Source: Thamnidium elegans (lineage: Eukaryota > Mucoromycota > Mucoromycetes > Mucorales > Mucoraceae). From it: 64,000 bases of DNA. The DNA lies in the NCBI GenBank assembly GCA_025201345.1, contig JAIXMG010000023.1:434001-498000 (forward strand), in the 5' to 3' direction. Positions 33,478 through 46,336 of the stretch are shown here, in pieces. The translations under genes were made by a program, and so were the position numbers. The number at the start of each line of letters is the position of its first letter. Positions within the stretch are counted from its first letter, which is position 1. Under the pieces are notes generated by a model. That model made no database searches and had not been told where the DNA came from. It saw only the letters and a list, made by a program, of their open reading frames with translations.

Positions 33478-35648
33478 TGTTCCTGTATTATGAGCAAAAG
33501 TCTACAATAAAAAATAAACGAAACCCCTTTTTATAGTATGACATATGTAGAATATTTAAATCTCAATATTTTACTTACTGTTTCGCTAAAAATTATATTA
33601 TACTTGTATCTTATGTTCATCGAATAACTTCTATTGTCATTACCGGGAAAAATGGTTTCAGCTAAAGCTAATAAACAAGTAAAAAAAAAAAGAATTACTA
33701 ACATTAACCTCAGAAAAGTTGGTTATTTTTAGTTACCAAACAATAAAGTAACTTTTAATACTTAAACATATCGTAGCAGGACCTAGATAATAATAATAAA
33801 AAAAGTAAGTACGTTTAGACAAAATGCACGGGTCGGTCGTAAAAAAACTCTAGTGTTATCACTTCTCCCAACCAAACAGATACTAGTTACGTTATGATCT
33901 GCTTTCTATCATCGTAATAAGCATTTTGGCTCACTGAATATTACGCTTGCGGCTTTTTAACAGATGTTTAAGCTAAAAACTCTTACATTAAGTTAATAAA
34001 ACTGTTACAAGTGATGGCAATTAAGATGCAATTGCTACAATAATGTTGCTCTCTACTTTAAAGGGTCGCACCTCTCGTTATAGCTCATTATCATATTCTA
34101 ATGCCTAATTAAATTTAATCCTAATAAGATATCAAGATCAACAAAATAGGATAGATGCGTATAATTATAATTAGAAACCAAATGATATCTAAAGTACCGA
34201 ATATGTAAATATATATCCTGGATATACGGCGAACGCGCTCGCCATGTGAAAGGATGTGTCTAAAGAAAAATATTTAGTAAGACTAAGCAGAGGAGAAGCA
34301 CCCTCAGTATATGTTTTTTTCCACGTAGACACGGGAGCTTGAACGAATTTCTGGGTTTTACTGCGGTTTATTTAAGTATTTGTTTAAAGACTTGAAATAC
34401 AACATTTTAAACATTCATGTAAACTATACATATATTTTTCAGAGGGAGATTCAATTGACATCGTCTCTCAGTAATACAAAACATCTACTTTAAGTTCAGT
34501 TGATTGGGGGGAGGAAACGTGTAACACTAGTTTTTTTTTTTTTTTACTTTACTAGATATACTCTGGTGTAATCATATGAGTTGCGTTACTGATGTTTATA
34601 AACTTGTTTAATATCATTAATGAAATGTCCGATGGTTTGTTAATATTAACCTTTTCAAGCAAAGAAAGAGCAGTAAAATTAAACAGAGATTATTCGAGTC
34701 TATGAGTAATGTAAATACAAGAGAAAATTGAACCACAAAAAAAAAAAAAAAAAAAAAAACTAATAAACGTTAGGTATACTAATCAAATATTAACTACTGG
34801 TACGATTCAGTAGCTATATAAAATAAGGCAATAGGCAATTTAACCGAATTAGAATATAAAACTTGAAAGATATATTGTTCTTACATGAAAACAAGTAAAT
34901 TAATGTTTTATTAATAAAGTCAGTCATAAATATAAAACAAAAAAAGAGGAAGAAGAACTGTATAGCAACCAATACGGAGACTAAATAAACCACAAGCATC
35001 AGAGCTATTTTAATTTTTTTTTATATATTTAGAGATGTAGTTACGGATCATCATAGCTGCTTCTTAAGAAAAATATTATAAAGTATGCTACACCCCGCTC
35101 GAAGGACCTTTTATTAACACCTTAAAAAATATGTAGACGCCTCAAATTTCAAAATGATCAGCATTAAACTAAGGCCTAAACCAGGTTTAGGTAAAAAAAA
35201 ATAAAAAAAAAAAAAATTGTCTACATTTGTAAGGCTGACAGGATACAACTGCATTAAGGGCGATCTCGGTATGCGCCAATGAAAATTGTACCTCGACATA
35301 CAATACCCGCCTCAAAACAAATTTTAACTTTAAAATACAGCATAATAGGAACAGCTTTTTTATTTTTGTTGAATAAGTCGGAACAAGAGATATTTGCACA
35401 TGTAAAATAAATCATTAATATATATATACATATATAAAAAAAAGTCGTCTTATTTTCTCTCTTCCTTCTCATTATGTACATATACGCGTTTTTTTTTTAT
35501 TACTTCATAATAGTAATTTGAGTTTTTTTTAAAAGCATTATTACTGGGGGTAAATAAAATAGATTCTAATGTATTTAAAAATAAATTTATAAAATGGTAT
35601 TTAGAGCATATTTAAAAGATTTATATATTAGATTTAGCAATATTATTT
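33216..35648. other. 2.4-kb intergenic region, no gene seen
   Basis: A+T-rich with several A and T runs (33447-33473, 34738-34760). Open frames on the minus strand at 34814-34999 and 35114-35481 are hydrophobic or low-complexity and show no family features or splice support. Possibly regulatory sequence, although the chitin deacetylase starts at its far side and points away. Confidence 0.45.
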
Positions 35649-36796
35649 TTAAAGCAAGGCAGCAGCAGTGAGAGCGGCAATGCCAAGACCAATGGAGCTG
35701 GCACTAACCATACTAGCACTAGACTCTTCAGTCATACTAGAAGAAGAAGAAGAAGGAGAAGGAGGAGAAGGTTTATCGGCGGTAGAATTACCTTCTTTAT
35801 AAACCTTAACACTGTTACAGGCACCAACAGGGATTAAGTCATAAGCTTTATCAAGGATAGGTAGGATATCAATGGCAAGGTTAACAGTTGAATCGTATAA
35901 ATCGTGTTGAAGAGAGACACCGCCGTCTATAGCGGTAGCAGCATTGTCAGCCCATTTAGTGACATTGCCTTCAATCCAAGATTGAGGATAACCCTCTGGG
36001 TTAGAACTATAAGACCAATCGTTAGTATCAAAGTTCCAAATGACAGGAACAAAACCCAGAGCGGCTGCAACGTCACGAACACGGTTATCGATATCGCCAA
36101 AAGGAGGTCTGAAAAGACGGGGTGCAAAGCCAGTAACCTCTTTAATAGCTAATTCGTTCCACTTGAGTTCAGCAACAATTTGTTCATTGGTCAAAGATGT
36201 CATATAGTTGTGAGACCAAGTATGCATAGCCAGTTCGTGACCAGCCTTGAAGGCACGCAAAGTATAGTCAGGGAACTTGACAACTTGGCCACCAACCATG
36301 AAGAAAGTAACCTTGGCGTTAACTGTGTCCAAGTAATCATATAATTTGGGAGAGAACTCAGACGGTCCATCATCATAAGTAAGAGCCCATTGCCCCTTGG
36401 GACACTTGTAAAGGTCATCCTTAGCAAGACAACCAGTGAAAGTCCAATCACAATGAGGATCTTGTCCGGGAACTTCAGGTTGAGGACCTAACAAAAAAAA
36501 AAAAAAAAAAAAAAGAATTGAATTAACATCTACGTGCGTGTATATATATTATAAAAAATATATTTACCAAGACCGTTTTCAACTTTGTAGACAGGAGCAT
36601 TAGCAATCTCAACGTTCTTGATTAACTCGAGCCATTCAGGCTTAGCGGTGGGAATAATACCAGCCTCAGGGAAAGTCTCTGAGAATTTGAAGGTGGTTGC
36701 GGGAGCTTCAGCGGCATTAGCTACAACATGTGTTCCAGTATGAGCGTTTACTGCTGAAAGTGCGATTGTGGCGAGAATGAAAAGTTTTTGATGCAT
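35649..36796 (-). CDS. chitin deacetylase, CE4, secreted and probably GPI-anchored
   Basis: Converts cell-wall chitin to chitosan, a hallmark polymer of Mucoromycota walls. Two exons, about 357 residues. Signal peptide MHQKLFILATIALSAVNA. The NodB/CE4 motifs are in order and intact: ALTYDDGPS (catalytic base Asp and metal Asp), HTWSHNYM (metal His-x3-His), FRPPFGDIDNRVR (motif 3), WNFDTNDWSY (motif 4) and VSLQHDLYD (motif 5, His). A Ser-rich linker (PSPPSPSSSSSS) leads to a hydrophobic C-terminus (SIGLGIAALTAAALL), which fits GPI attachment at the outer plasma membrane. The intron after residue about 76 contains an A-run close to its 3' end. Confidence 0.95.
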
Positions 36797-38040
36797 ATTT
36801 TTTTCAAGACAATTTAAATAAAAAAGGAAAGTAGAGGGTATTTTAATTTAATAAAAAGTAATTTAAAAAATCTATGTTTCTGTTCTTATATACATATTCT
36901 TTTTATATATATTCTATTCGGTTGCAGCACAAAAATGAATTCCGAGAACAATTTACTTTTTAGAAAGTTTTTATTTTTTTATAGAAAAAAAAAAAAAAAA
37001 GAATAGTTAGATTCAGGTCTGACGTGAAACAATTTAGTAAATACTCGGTAAAAAAAAAAAAAAAAAAATCAAAAAAGTTTACTTTTGTATCGAAAATTTG
37101 CTTAAATCAAAAGAAACAAAAGTAATGTTTTTAGGTTTTTAGTAACCAATTTTTTTGTTTTGTTTTTTCTTTCAAATATATTCTGCAAATTTAACCTTGT
37201 AACAAAAATTCTGTACAATTTAAAATATCATTGCGGAAAGACTATTCCTTTTTTTAGATTGCGTTTATACATTTTTAAAAACCTTAATAGCGTTAAGGCT
37301 TTTTTATAATTAATATTTTAGAATGTCAAGTTTAGAAAAGATGTTATATTTTTAGATAGTTTATTTTCCGCCTCTCTCTCTCTCTTTTTTTTTTTTTTTT
37401 TTTTTTTTTATGTCGCGAAAAATACCAAACATCTGTAAAGTTTATAAATAACAATTGAATTTTCTATAAAAAAAAACGTCATTTAGCAGATTATAGATCC
37501 GCTATAACAGAAGCTTTGATCCGTATATTCGTTTTTTGTTTTTGTTTTCACGCAATACATATGTTATCCATCTACATAAGGCTATTGTCATTACCGGACT
37601 ATAAAGAAAACAACCTGTCTCATTTTATGTAATACCTACTTTTCCAAAAGAATAATGGTACAATGAAGCACAGATTATATATATATATATATAGAGAGAG
37701 AAATACAGCGCTTTGTGGTTGAAAATACAATTATTAAAGTAAATCTAAATTAGAGATTTATATATTTATTTTAAGCCTAGTTTTTGGTTGGTCTTAAACC
37801 GATACATATTGTTTTTCCAACATCAATTGAATGATAACTTGACTGGAAGATTGGCCTTAATAAAATGCGCGCCACATTAGGGTACTGTATGGATATTTTA
37901 ACTCTCTCAACATTGATTCCACTACCTATCTTCGATATTCAAACTTTATTAAAAAATATTCTATAAAGCACTGTATAGAATGGAGATTTATTTACTATAA
38001 ATTTCTAATTGAAGGATAGTTGATATTCTCTAGGGCTAAG
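36797..38040. other. upstream region of chitin deacetylase, no gene seen
   Basis: About 1.2 kb with a CT/T tract at 37372-37408 and a TA/GA microsatellite near 37675-37705. No credible coding frame. Confidence 0.45.
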
Positions 38041-38125
38041 AGCAACTCCAACGGAGTAACTGCTTCAATAAAATTTTAAACTTTATATCTCAAAATAACA
38101 ACGCTGCAACCTCAATGGAGTTGCT
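38041..38125. mobile_element. small TIR (MITE-like) element
   Basis: An 85-base segment starts AGCAACTCCA and ends TGGAGTTGCT, a perfect 10-bp terminal inverted repeat, with A+T-rich interior. The left terminus has a further small palindrome (ACTCCAACGGAGT). No clear target duplication flanks it, so the call is tentative. Confidence 0.35.
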
Positions 38126-38512
38126 AAAGTTAACAATTGCTATTTTTTATCGTCCGATTGCTATTTTTAAGAAAAAAATTAGCCATCCTAAATTTTGAGC
38201 TGCTAAATAAAAATGTTTTCTTTTATTTCGCTTTTTTTTTTAAAAAAAAAAGAAAACGATGATACTACAGAGTGGCCTCAAAAATCGCGTTAATGGGAAT
38301 CGTATTTGAGATACATCGCCTTAATTTAACTATAATAGTTGAGAAAGAATAGGATAATAATTATACGTCCAGTAGAAGGAATAGAGGCTCAGTAATGGGG
38401 CATATAATAAATAAAGAGTGTGCTCAAGAGGGAACTTGCGCAAGTGACAAGTGGATTAATTTTATTCCCTTTTTTTAATATCTTTCAAAGTCGCGGGGGT
38501 GTAGGATATATT

Positions 38513-38665
38513 ATGAGTGATATGGAAGAAGACGGAACAAACCAATATCTTATTACACAGATAACCATCAAAACAGAAAGTTTCGACACAAGTTGGGGAG
38601 ATCAATTTATACATAATACAAACTTAAGAGCTCTAGACGGAAAAAGAGAAATAGCTGTCAATTAA
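38513..38665 (+). CDS. hypothetical 50-residue ORF
   Basis: MSDMEEDGTNQYLITQITIK then a polar, well-mixed composition to REIAVN and a stop. It looks more like protein than most open frames nearby, but there is no family, no splice support and no promoter evidence. A hydrophobic frame is also open on the other strand. Could be a relic. Confidence 0.25.
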   Translation: MSDMEEDGTNQYLITQITIKTESFDTSWGDQFIHNTNLRALDGKREIAVN

Positions 38666-38952
38666 CATAAGAGAGCCGATGGCCATATATTTTTTTCAGA
38701 AGCTATTACATGGCCCAAAGTTCAAAAACGACACAATAAAGGTTTTCGACAGATAACAAAGCCTCGATAAAACACACTACCAAGATAGAATGTACAGCAT
38801 GAGTTCGCTTACAGGTCTATGCAGTGACATATGTAATCTATACCGAAATATTAAGGTAATCAACGGTGTGTGAAAGCGAATAGATTGTCAAGAACCAAGA
38901 AAAAATATACGAGAGTGCAATCTCGAAGCCTTTAGTTGGACAAATTCGGACG

Positions 38953-40242
38953 TCATTTAGAGTTGTATATGTCTTTGGAAGAAACGTTTGTATTAGTAGA
39001 AGCTTTTTGATATCCAAAAGTCGAGTTCTAGGATGATCTTTACGTAAAAAAAGAAAAAAAAAGTTAGTGAATATAATCAAAACGATGAAAGGTATCTTAC
39101 TTTGATGTCTTCAGTTAGATCATTTTCTATGATCTCTAGTATTTCTGGAAAATAACTGGAAACTTCTTCATCGTAGGCTTTAATAGCCTCTACTAGGCTC
39201 CAGTTCAAGACTTTTGTACAGACATAAAAGAAAACAAAAGCGCTAGAAAAAAACAGAATAAATGAATATAAGATGTAAGCTCCTTCAAAAGGCTCACGCA
39301 TAATAATAATAAAATATTTACTGGTATACAAGATAAAAATGATAAAAGAAAGAAAAATAATTTATTTATAAAAAAAAGATGAAGTTAAATACTTATTAGG
39401 CTGATAAAATAGGGGACCAATTTGCTTATGTGATATATTTTATCGTTTTTATACGTATACGTGTCTACACTTGCCGTCGCAACTTATTTTTGTTGTGCTA
39501 GCTTATTTCATGCAAAAAAAAAACATTACACCTTTTTTTTTTTTTTTTTTACCTGAGCGTGTATTTATCTAAAATCTAAAAGTTTGTTACTTTAGATTAT
39601 AATGGCGTAACAGCATCTACTATTTACATAGACGATATCACAAACAAAGCGATAGCAATCAAAACGATAGAGAGAGAAGGTAATACAATAAGTCTTATAA
39701 AATTAAAGCTATATAAAGCAATGCTTTTGGACGTTATGGAGTGTGAATCAGTGATGAATCTTTAGATAGGATAGTTAATTTATTTAAAAGAAAAAGAAAA
39801 AAAGGTAGTATTTATACTTTTATTAAAAGTGTGTGTTACCTGAGATATATTTACTTGGACGAAAAACTTCGCATTTCCAATTCAATTTTTTCACAGCGGA
39901 AAAGCTTACCATATTGGAAGCTGTATTGGAAGTAAGCAATTAAATTTATAATTACAAGTGCGCCAAATGTCGTGAAGCACTGTAAATTACAAATAAGACA
40001 AATTGGTTGGTTACTAATAGATTATAGGTGATGGTAGCACTTATTCCAGCGGATATAAAATCAGCCAAAAAAGAGGTTGCAGGCCTCAATGGTTCCAATT
40101 TGTTAGTGTAACAAAGAGTAAATTCAGGAGATAATTTAAATGAAAGAATCTCATTTTTAGCTGTAAAAATAAAATAAAAAAGAGAAGGTAGTTTTAAATG
40201 AGTATACGTACAATATATAAACTGCAAAAAGTAAACTAGCAT
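38953..40242 (-). CDS. unrecognised multi-exon membrane protein
   Basis: No family recognised. Exons on the minus strand join in phase at plausible GT-AG sites. The product would read NEILSFKLSPEFTLCYTNKL to ISATITYNLL; then CFTTFGALVIINLIAYFQY (TM) with KLFRCEKIELEMRSFSSK; then FITDSHSITSKSIALYSF, RLIVLPSLSIVLIAIALFVI (TM); then MREPFEGAYILYSFILFFSS, AFVFFYVC (TM) and a charged helix VEAIKAYDEEVSSYFPEI; and a last exon STFGYQKASTNTNVSSK ending at TGA 38953. That gives at least three membrane segments with an acidic cytosolic-type loop. The N-terminus (from about 40242) is uncertain, and one intron would be about 300 bases, unusually long for this window, so an exon may be missing or the gene may be degenerating. 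Confidence 0.45.
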
Positions 40243-40499
40243 ATTATGTTGGCAAGCAGTGTTCAGTTTCTTTTTTTAAAAAAACAAGTATAAAAAATAC
40301 AAAAAAAAAATGTCATTTATTTCTAACCAATAAAAGCGTTTAAAGCAGATGAACGGAACTTGAAGCAATTTCAAAAGTTCATTTTTGACTTCCAAGAAAA
40401 GTAAATAAAAATTTAGCTGTCCATGATTTATTTAAAGCCAATTCTCCCCCTTACTGAAAGAAAAAAAAAATATACTTTATTTTCTTTCTCTCACTCACT

Positions 40500-40531
<32 letters not shown>

Positions 40532-40542
40532 CTCTGGTTGAC

Positions 40543-43500
40543 ATGTCATCATCCTCAACTAAAAGTCATTTAGACGAAAAAGTACACAGCAATACAAACG
40601 TGTATAGTAGATATAGACTACCTTCTACAACAACAACAAATAGTGCAGACAGCTTTAATAGTAGTAGTATGGATGATAATGTTACAATCGACCATAAGCG
40701 TAGTTATACTATTGATAACTTAAATTCACTGGCTTATTTTACTTGTAACGATAATGAACTCACACCTTCAGCAGCTATTCGTGACAGATACTATCAATCC
40801 AGTAGATATTTATCTGATAATGACACGATAGATGAAGAAGATATTATATATGAAGAAGAAAAGATTGACGGGGATGTATTTCTGTATAGACCTGGTGATA
40901 GTGAATATTATTCAAAACCAACTATTTCTACTCCTAGTATTTATAGTGTAAATGATTCTGTCATTTCTTTAAGAACTGAATATAATAATAATGATGACAA
41001 CAGATCAATTGCCAGTACTAGAACCGTTGACGATAGATTGCAAGGAAGATCCTCTGTACTAGGCGCTAATTTAAATTCTTTCGCTCAAAAGACCGCCAAG
41101 AAAGTATCAAGATCAAGTTCTATCTTTCGTCAAGTAGGAGGTGATAAAAAAAAGGATGATATCAAGAATAAAAAGAAACTACAACCTTTTGTACCCGTAA
41201 GAGATTTACCTGCTTCAAATGACAGTGCAAGCATTAGAACTGTCGGTGGTACTAGCTTATTATCGAAATTATCGAAATCAACTGCTCCCATGAGAGCAAA
41301 GTTATCTGCCATTTCTTCTCTCACAAGTAAGTCATTATATATCTGTCACTTTAAATAATACTTATATATTTATATATATCCTTTTAGAGCATTCTCGTAT
41401 CGATGCCTTTTCTTCCAGTTCAGGTTCTTTAGCTGTACCTGGTAGAAAACGTATGGCTGAAAGTGTTTACAATATGCCCATCTCTTCTCCACAACAACAA
41501 AGAAAACCAAAAGTAGTAGAAAAAGCTCAGTCATTTATCATGATACCAAAATCACTATCTGCTTCCTCTTCTTCTTCTTCCATGATTACATCATCTGTGT
41601 TAGTTGAAGAACCCGGGTCTGTCAAAGACGCTATTACTATTTATCCTGCTTTACTTTCAAAAATTGCTCAAGCATTTCAAGAAAGAATTGTTACTAGTAC
41701 TAAATCTAAAGATAGTATTAAATATAAGGATGCATTTGATGGAAAAGAGGCCGTGGTAAATATATATATATAAATATATAAACTAATTAAGTTTTTAACT
41801 TTTTTTCCTTTCTTTTAGGATAAACTTGCTTTCATCATTAAATCAAACGATCGTAACTTAGCTTTATTGTTAGGAAGAGCATTGGATGCTCAAAAGTTTT
41901 TTCATGATGTCAATTATGAGCATCGATTACGCGATTCAAGCCAAGAGCTTTATCAGTTTAAGGAACACTTGAATATGAGACCTAAAAGTGGTATTATACC
42001 TACCGACTCAACATCCGAACTCAACTTATTTCTCGGTGATAAAAGAGAGGGGGAAGAGAATGTAATGCCTAACGGTGTATTTACACTCTTGACTGATTGT
42101 TATTCTCCTACCTGTTCAAGAGAAAAGCTATGTTACTCGGCTAGATGTCCTAGACGCCAAGAACAGCAAAAGAGACAACGTGGACATCATCGTGAGGGTA
42201 GCAACTCGTATCTTATTGCACAACATGAAGATAGATTATGGATCAATACTGTGCCAAAATCTGTTTTAGAAAGTTTGGATAAAAATGAAATTAAACGTCA
42301 AGAGAATATATTCGAATTGATTTATACTGAAAAGGATTTTGTAGAGGATTTAACATATTTAAAAGAGGTAAAAAGCAAACATAAAAATAGGGAGAAAGAG
42401 AGAAAGAGAGAAATTTTAACGCTTTAGTTGTAGCAATGGATTGAACCTTTACTCGATGAAAATTGTCAAGTAACAGGAGATAGGCCAGGTTTTGTTGACG
42501 ATATTTTTTGGAATATGATGGAAGTGCTTAAAGTCAACTCTACTTTATCACAAAACTTAATTAGCCGTCAAACCGAAAATAACGTGATTTCACAAATTGG
42601 TGATATTATGTTGGCACATGTTCCTTATTTTAAACCATTTGTACGTTACGGCTCACATCAAATTATTGGTAAATACGCATTGGAGACTGAAAGATCCAAC
42701 AATCCTAGCTTTGCGAAATTTGTAACAAGAACCGAACGATTACCACAATCACGTAAATTAGAATTAAATGGATATTTAACCAAACCTACCACACGTCTTG
42801 GTCGATATAACCTTTTATTACGAGAGATTTTAAAGCATACACCAAAGGATCATCCTGATCAAGAAACTATTCCACGCGTTATGACAATGATTGCAAAGTT
42901 TTTAGCTGATGTCAATAAAGAAACCGGAAAGACCGAGAACGCATTTAATTTACAATTGTTAAATGAGCGCTTGATAAACAAAAACATGTCTAATTTTGTA
43001 AGTTATACAAATAATATAATAAAAAAAATACTCTAATCGTACTATTTATAGGATTTGGATTTAACAGCTTCCAATCGTCAAGTTATTATCAAGGGAACTT
43101 GGAAAAAGGGGTCTGGATCCGAATCATCTGATGTTTTAGTATATTTATTGGATCACTGTTTATTGATTATTAAACCAAAACAAAACGAAGAAGTTTATAA
43201 ACTTCAAAGAAAGGTAAAAAAAAAACACGTAAAACTTACTTTAAAATATATGCTTACATACCTCTTTATAATAGCCTATTCCTTTAGCATTATTATCCAT
43301 TTCTTTCCCAGATCAAACAAAAAGAGCAAGCACGATTATTCCTTTGGGAAGACCAAGTAATGTTGGTGGAACTAGTGATAATAATATCAACACATTATCC
43401 AACAACAACCCAATAAATTCATTCAATAATAATCTTACAAAAAGTGGTTTCCCCATCTCTTTTGTACATTTGGGTAAGCAAAACTCGGGTGGTCCAATGA

Positions 43501-44935
43501 CACTTTATGCTGCAACCTTAACCGGTCGTAAGCAATGGGCTGAAAAAATTGAAGGTCAAAGAAGAGCACTTGTTGAGAAGCACAAAGTATTCAATGTACA
43601 ACCTATCAATGAAAGTTTCTTTAGTGCTTTTAACAAGGTCAACTGTATTGCTGTCTTTGGTAAGTATTTTTTTTTCATTTATAATAGTAGGAATGAATCT
43701 AATAAGTAAGATAATTTTAGATAATGGAAGGTCACTTGTCTTGGGTGGAGATCAAGGTGTTTATCTCAAGAAGGAAGGAAGTGGAGATGAATTGATTAGA
43801 ATTTTAGCTATGGATAAAGTCTCTCAGATTGATATTTTGGAACCGTCGAATTTAATCCTTGTATTAGCGGACAAAATTTTGTATACATACTCATTAGACA
43901 CTTTATTATCTACTGAAACTGGTATTAAACGCGGTCGTAAAATCAGTAGCCATGTTTCGTTCTTCAAAGTAGGTAAGATTTGGGATAAAAACGTTCCCAT
44001 GACAAACGACGGAGAACAACTACATGAAGGTGAAGGTATGGAAAGAACACTTGTTTGTTTTGTTCGATATAACGCCATGACTTCTACTATTCGCGCTTTG
44101 GAACCATACGAAACTACAGAATCTAAAAAGAAGAACAAACACAAGAATTTCGGTCGTTTAATTCGTGGAAATAATGAAGCATTAAAAGTATACAAAGATT
44201 TATATATTCCTGGTGAAGCTTCTTCTATTCAATATTTCAAAAATATTATTTGTGTGGGAAGTGCCAGGGGATTCCAGATGGTTAATTTAAGTTCGGCCGA
44301 GGTACAAAGTAAGTACAGATTATTCCGTGTAACATGAGGCACAAGTGTATTAAATATATACGTTTGTTTAGGTGTACTCGATCCTAATGATGAAAGTAAC
44401 AACTCTATTCTTGCTTTACATGAAAATATGAAGCCTATATCCATGTTTAGACATAAGGATGGAAATATTTTACTTTGTTATAGTGGTAAATATATATAAC
44501 TAAAAAAAAAAGTGTTGGAGGAAGCTGACAAGATATTTATTTATAGAATTGGCATTCTATATTGATAAAAAGGGTAAAAGAGTTCGCAAGGATTGGTCCA
44601 TTGCTTGGGAAGGAAGCCCTACAGCATTTTCATTTAGATTCCCGTACGTGGTGGCATTTAATACCAATTTTATTGAAGTTAGACACATGGATACAGTAAG
44701 TAGTAGTAAACACATATATTTGTACGCGATTTCTCATATATATTCTGTTTAGGGTGATTTACTTCAAGTTATACCTGGTAACAATATACGTTGTCTTCGA
44801 CCTGATTCAACAGATAGAATTCATGGTGTCATGGATGATCGTCTTGCCGGCTCAGAGGTTATCTTTGAATTAAAATTAGTTGACCCTCATCGTAGAAAAG
44901 CCAGTATGATCAAAAATAGAAGTAAAAAGCAGTAG
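40543..44935 (+). CDS. Rho guanine nucleotide exchange factor, DEP-DH-PH-CNH (Rom1/Rom2/Rgf type)
   Basis: Activates Rho1 in the cell-wall integrity pathway. About ten exons, roughly 1300 residues. The N-terminal 400 residues are Ser/Asn-rich and low in order. A DEP domain follows (PALLSKIAQAFQERIVTST, DAFDGKEAV, LAFIIKSNDRNLALLLGRAL), then the DH domain (RQENIFELIYTEKDFVEDL, ISQIGDIMLAHVPYF, LPQSRKLELNGYLTKPTTRL, RYNLLLREILKHTP), the PH domain (LTASNRQVIIKGTWKK, DVLVYLLDHCLLIIKPK, TGRKQWAEKIEGQRRAL) and the C-terminal citron homology domain (VNCIAVF, SLVLGGDQGVYLKKEG, VSQIDILEPSNLILVLADKI, FRFPYVVAFNTNFIEVRHM). This order is that of yeast Rom2 and fission yeast Rgf proteins. The start is taken at MSSSSTKSHL; an upstream in-frame Met only adds UTR-like Phe runs. 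Confidence 0.93.
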
Positions 44936-45325
44936 AGTTAAAAACTACTTTTTGACGTGTACAAATATACTTTATATGTTTTTTTTTTATTCCCTTTACC
45001 TTCTCAAAAATACCCTTTATTAAATTATTATTTACATTCACTTTTTAGACATAATAATAATAAAAAAAAAGTGATGCCAATACCTCTTTCAAAGTAGTTG
45101 CACGAGAATAAAACTGCCTTTAAACTATATAATAGTAGAAGCTTGTGGGTAACCCAGTCGACGCGACACGACCATTTCCCTTTTGTTTTTCATTTCACGC
45201 TAATTACTCGTAAAAAAATAATGCCACCAAATATATTTTTAGAAAAGAAAAAAGTCCAACCAATGAATTATGCGCCTAACAGGTATTTTGCTTATTTATT
45301 TTTATGTACACTACATTATATATAT
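44936..45325. other. convergent intergenic region
   Basis: Between the stop codons of the RhoGEF and Mgr2 genes. A plus-strand frame at 45098-45331 overlaps the Mgr2 3' end and has no family features. Confidence 0.4.
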
Positions 45326-45765
45326 TTATAAATGAATTGAAGCGTGTTGTTGGAAGGGTTTACGCTCCTTAATTAAAACTGGTAAATTCATATTTGATAC
45401 TGGTAATCTATTCTCTGAACGAACAACTGATCCAATAGCTACACATATATAAAAAAAACCTTTTTTTAACCCTCTGGTTTTCTGTCATTGAACAATGTTA
45501 TATTTACCCATAAAGAATCCAAAAGAAGCTGCAGATCCAAGCATATACTGGCTCAACATGTTAATTGGTCCCTTCGTACCAGCACCAAATCTATACGAAA
45601 AAAAAAAACTTATTAATGACTCTTACGGGAATTTGACCTTGTTTTTTTTCAGTACGACATTTACCTCATGAGACTAATACTTCCGAATACAAAACCGATA
45701 CATAAACCAACAGTACCACCCATGGTAGCACCCATTTTCATTTTATCAAAAGCTGAAGGTTCCAT
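45326..45765 (-). CDS. MGR2: Mgr2/Romo1-type subunit of the TIM23 translocase
   Basis: Small inner-membrane protein that seals and gates lateral release of the TIM23 import channel. Three exons, about 97 residues: MEPSAFDKMKMGATMGGTVG, LCIGFVFGSISLMR; FGAGTKGPINMLSQYMLGSA, ASFGFFM; AIGSVVRSE and a short polar tail to ASIHL. Two Gly-rich membrane helices in a hairpin with the family motif KMGA(T)MGG are diagnostic. The tail after the second helix fits fungal Mgr2 rather than the shorter animal Romo1. Confidence 0.92.
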
Positions 45766-46010
45766 ATTTCTATTATTGACAGTTAAAAAGAAAAAGAGAA
45801 TAAAGAGAGAAGCAGGGGGATTTCTTTTTTCGAACTGAATTAAAAACGTCACCAAGTCACACTAATCTTTTGCTTTAACAGGGTTTTCCTCACTAGTTTT
45901 TCTAAAATTTTCATGGGAGATTTTCTAATGCGTATGCGAAAAAGAAAAAGAAAAACTACAGATAATTTATAAGATATTTTATTTATTATAAAAAAAGTGT
46001 ATTATAAAGG
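45766..46010. other. intergenic, upstream of MGR2
   Basis: Promoter-side sequence of MGR2; no other feature seen. Confidence 0.4.
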
Positions 46011-46044
46011 TTATTTGATTTATTTTCACATTGACACGAGAATC
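46011..46044 (+). repeat. isolated 34-base terminal block of the palindrome family
   Basis: Exact match over 34 bases to 9880-9913 and to the reverse complement of 11906-11939, near the outer ends of the large palindrome arms. The adjacent arm sequence is absent here. It probably marks the left end of the second, damaged copy at 47806-48780. Confidence 0.8.
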
Positions 46045-46251
46045 CCCCCGTACTGTTAATTGGGATAATAAAATAGAATAACGTTTATTTGTAAAAAGAG
46101 AGAGGAGAGTATTTATACTAGATTATTTATCATGCGTGATATAGTAGTTGTCACGTCACTGAATCGTAGTAATCGGACTTATAAGCTATTACCATTATTG
46201 CAAAAGACTATAAATAAGAAATCATAGTTAGCAATCCATTTTACCAGGATT

Positions 46252-46336
46252 GATTTTTACAATTAAATTAAGAAATAAACGTTATTAAACTTTTAATCTT
46301 ATCCACTTGTTTTTATTAATTTTTTCTGTGTTAAAT
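46252..46336 (+). repeat. short dispersed repeat, copy A
   Basis: About 80 bases containing agaaataaacgttattaaac match 50600-50681 with few changes. This copy sits immediately before the LINE remnant. Confidence 0.75.

Noticed and set aside
34200..34320. Hairpin-like ggcgaacgcgctcgcc near 34227
   Set aside because: Looked at as a tRNA or snoRNA piece, but no cloverleaf or box motifs surround it.
40270..40420. Open frames on both strands between the membrane protein and RhoGEF genes
   Set aside because: Each reads protein-like for 20-45 codons but none can be joined to a neighbour with confidence.
45098..45331. Plus-strand frame opposite the MGR2 3' end
   Set aside because: It overlaps a confident gene on the other strand, and the part before it is UTR-like.
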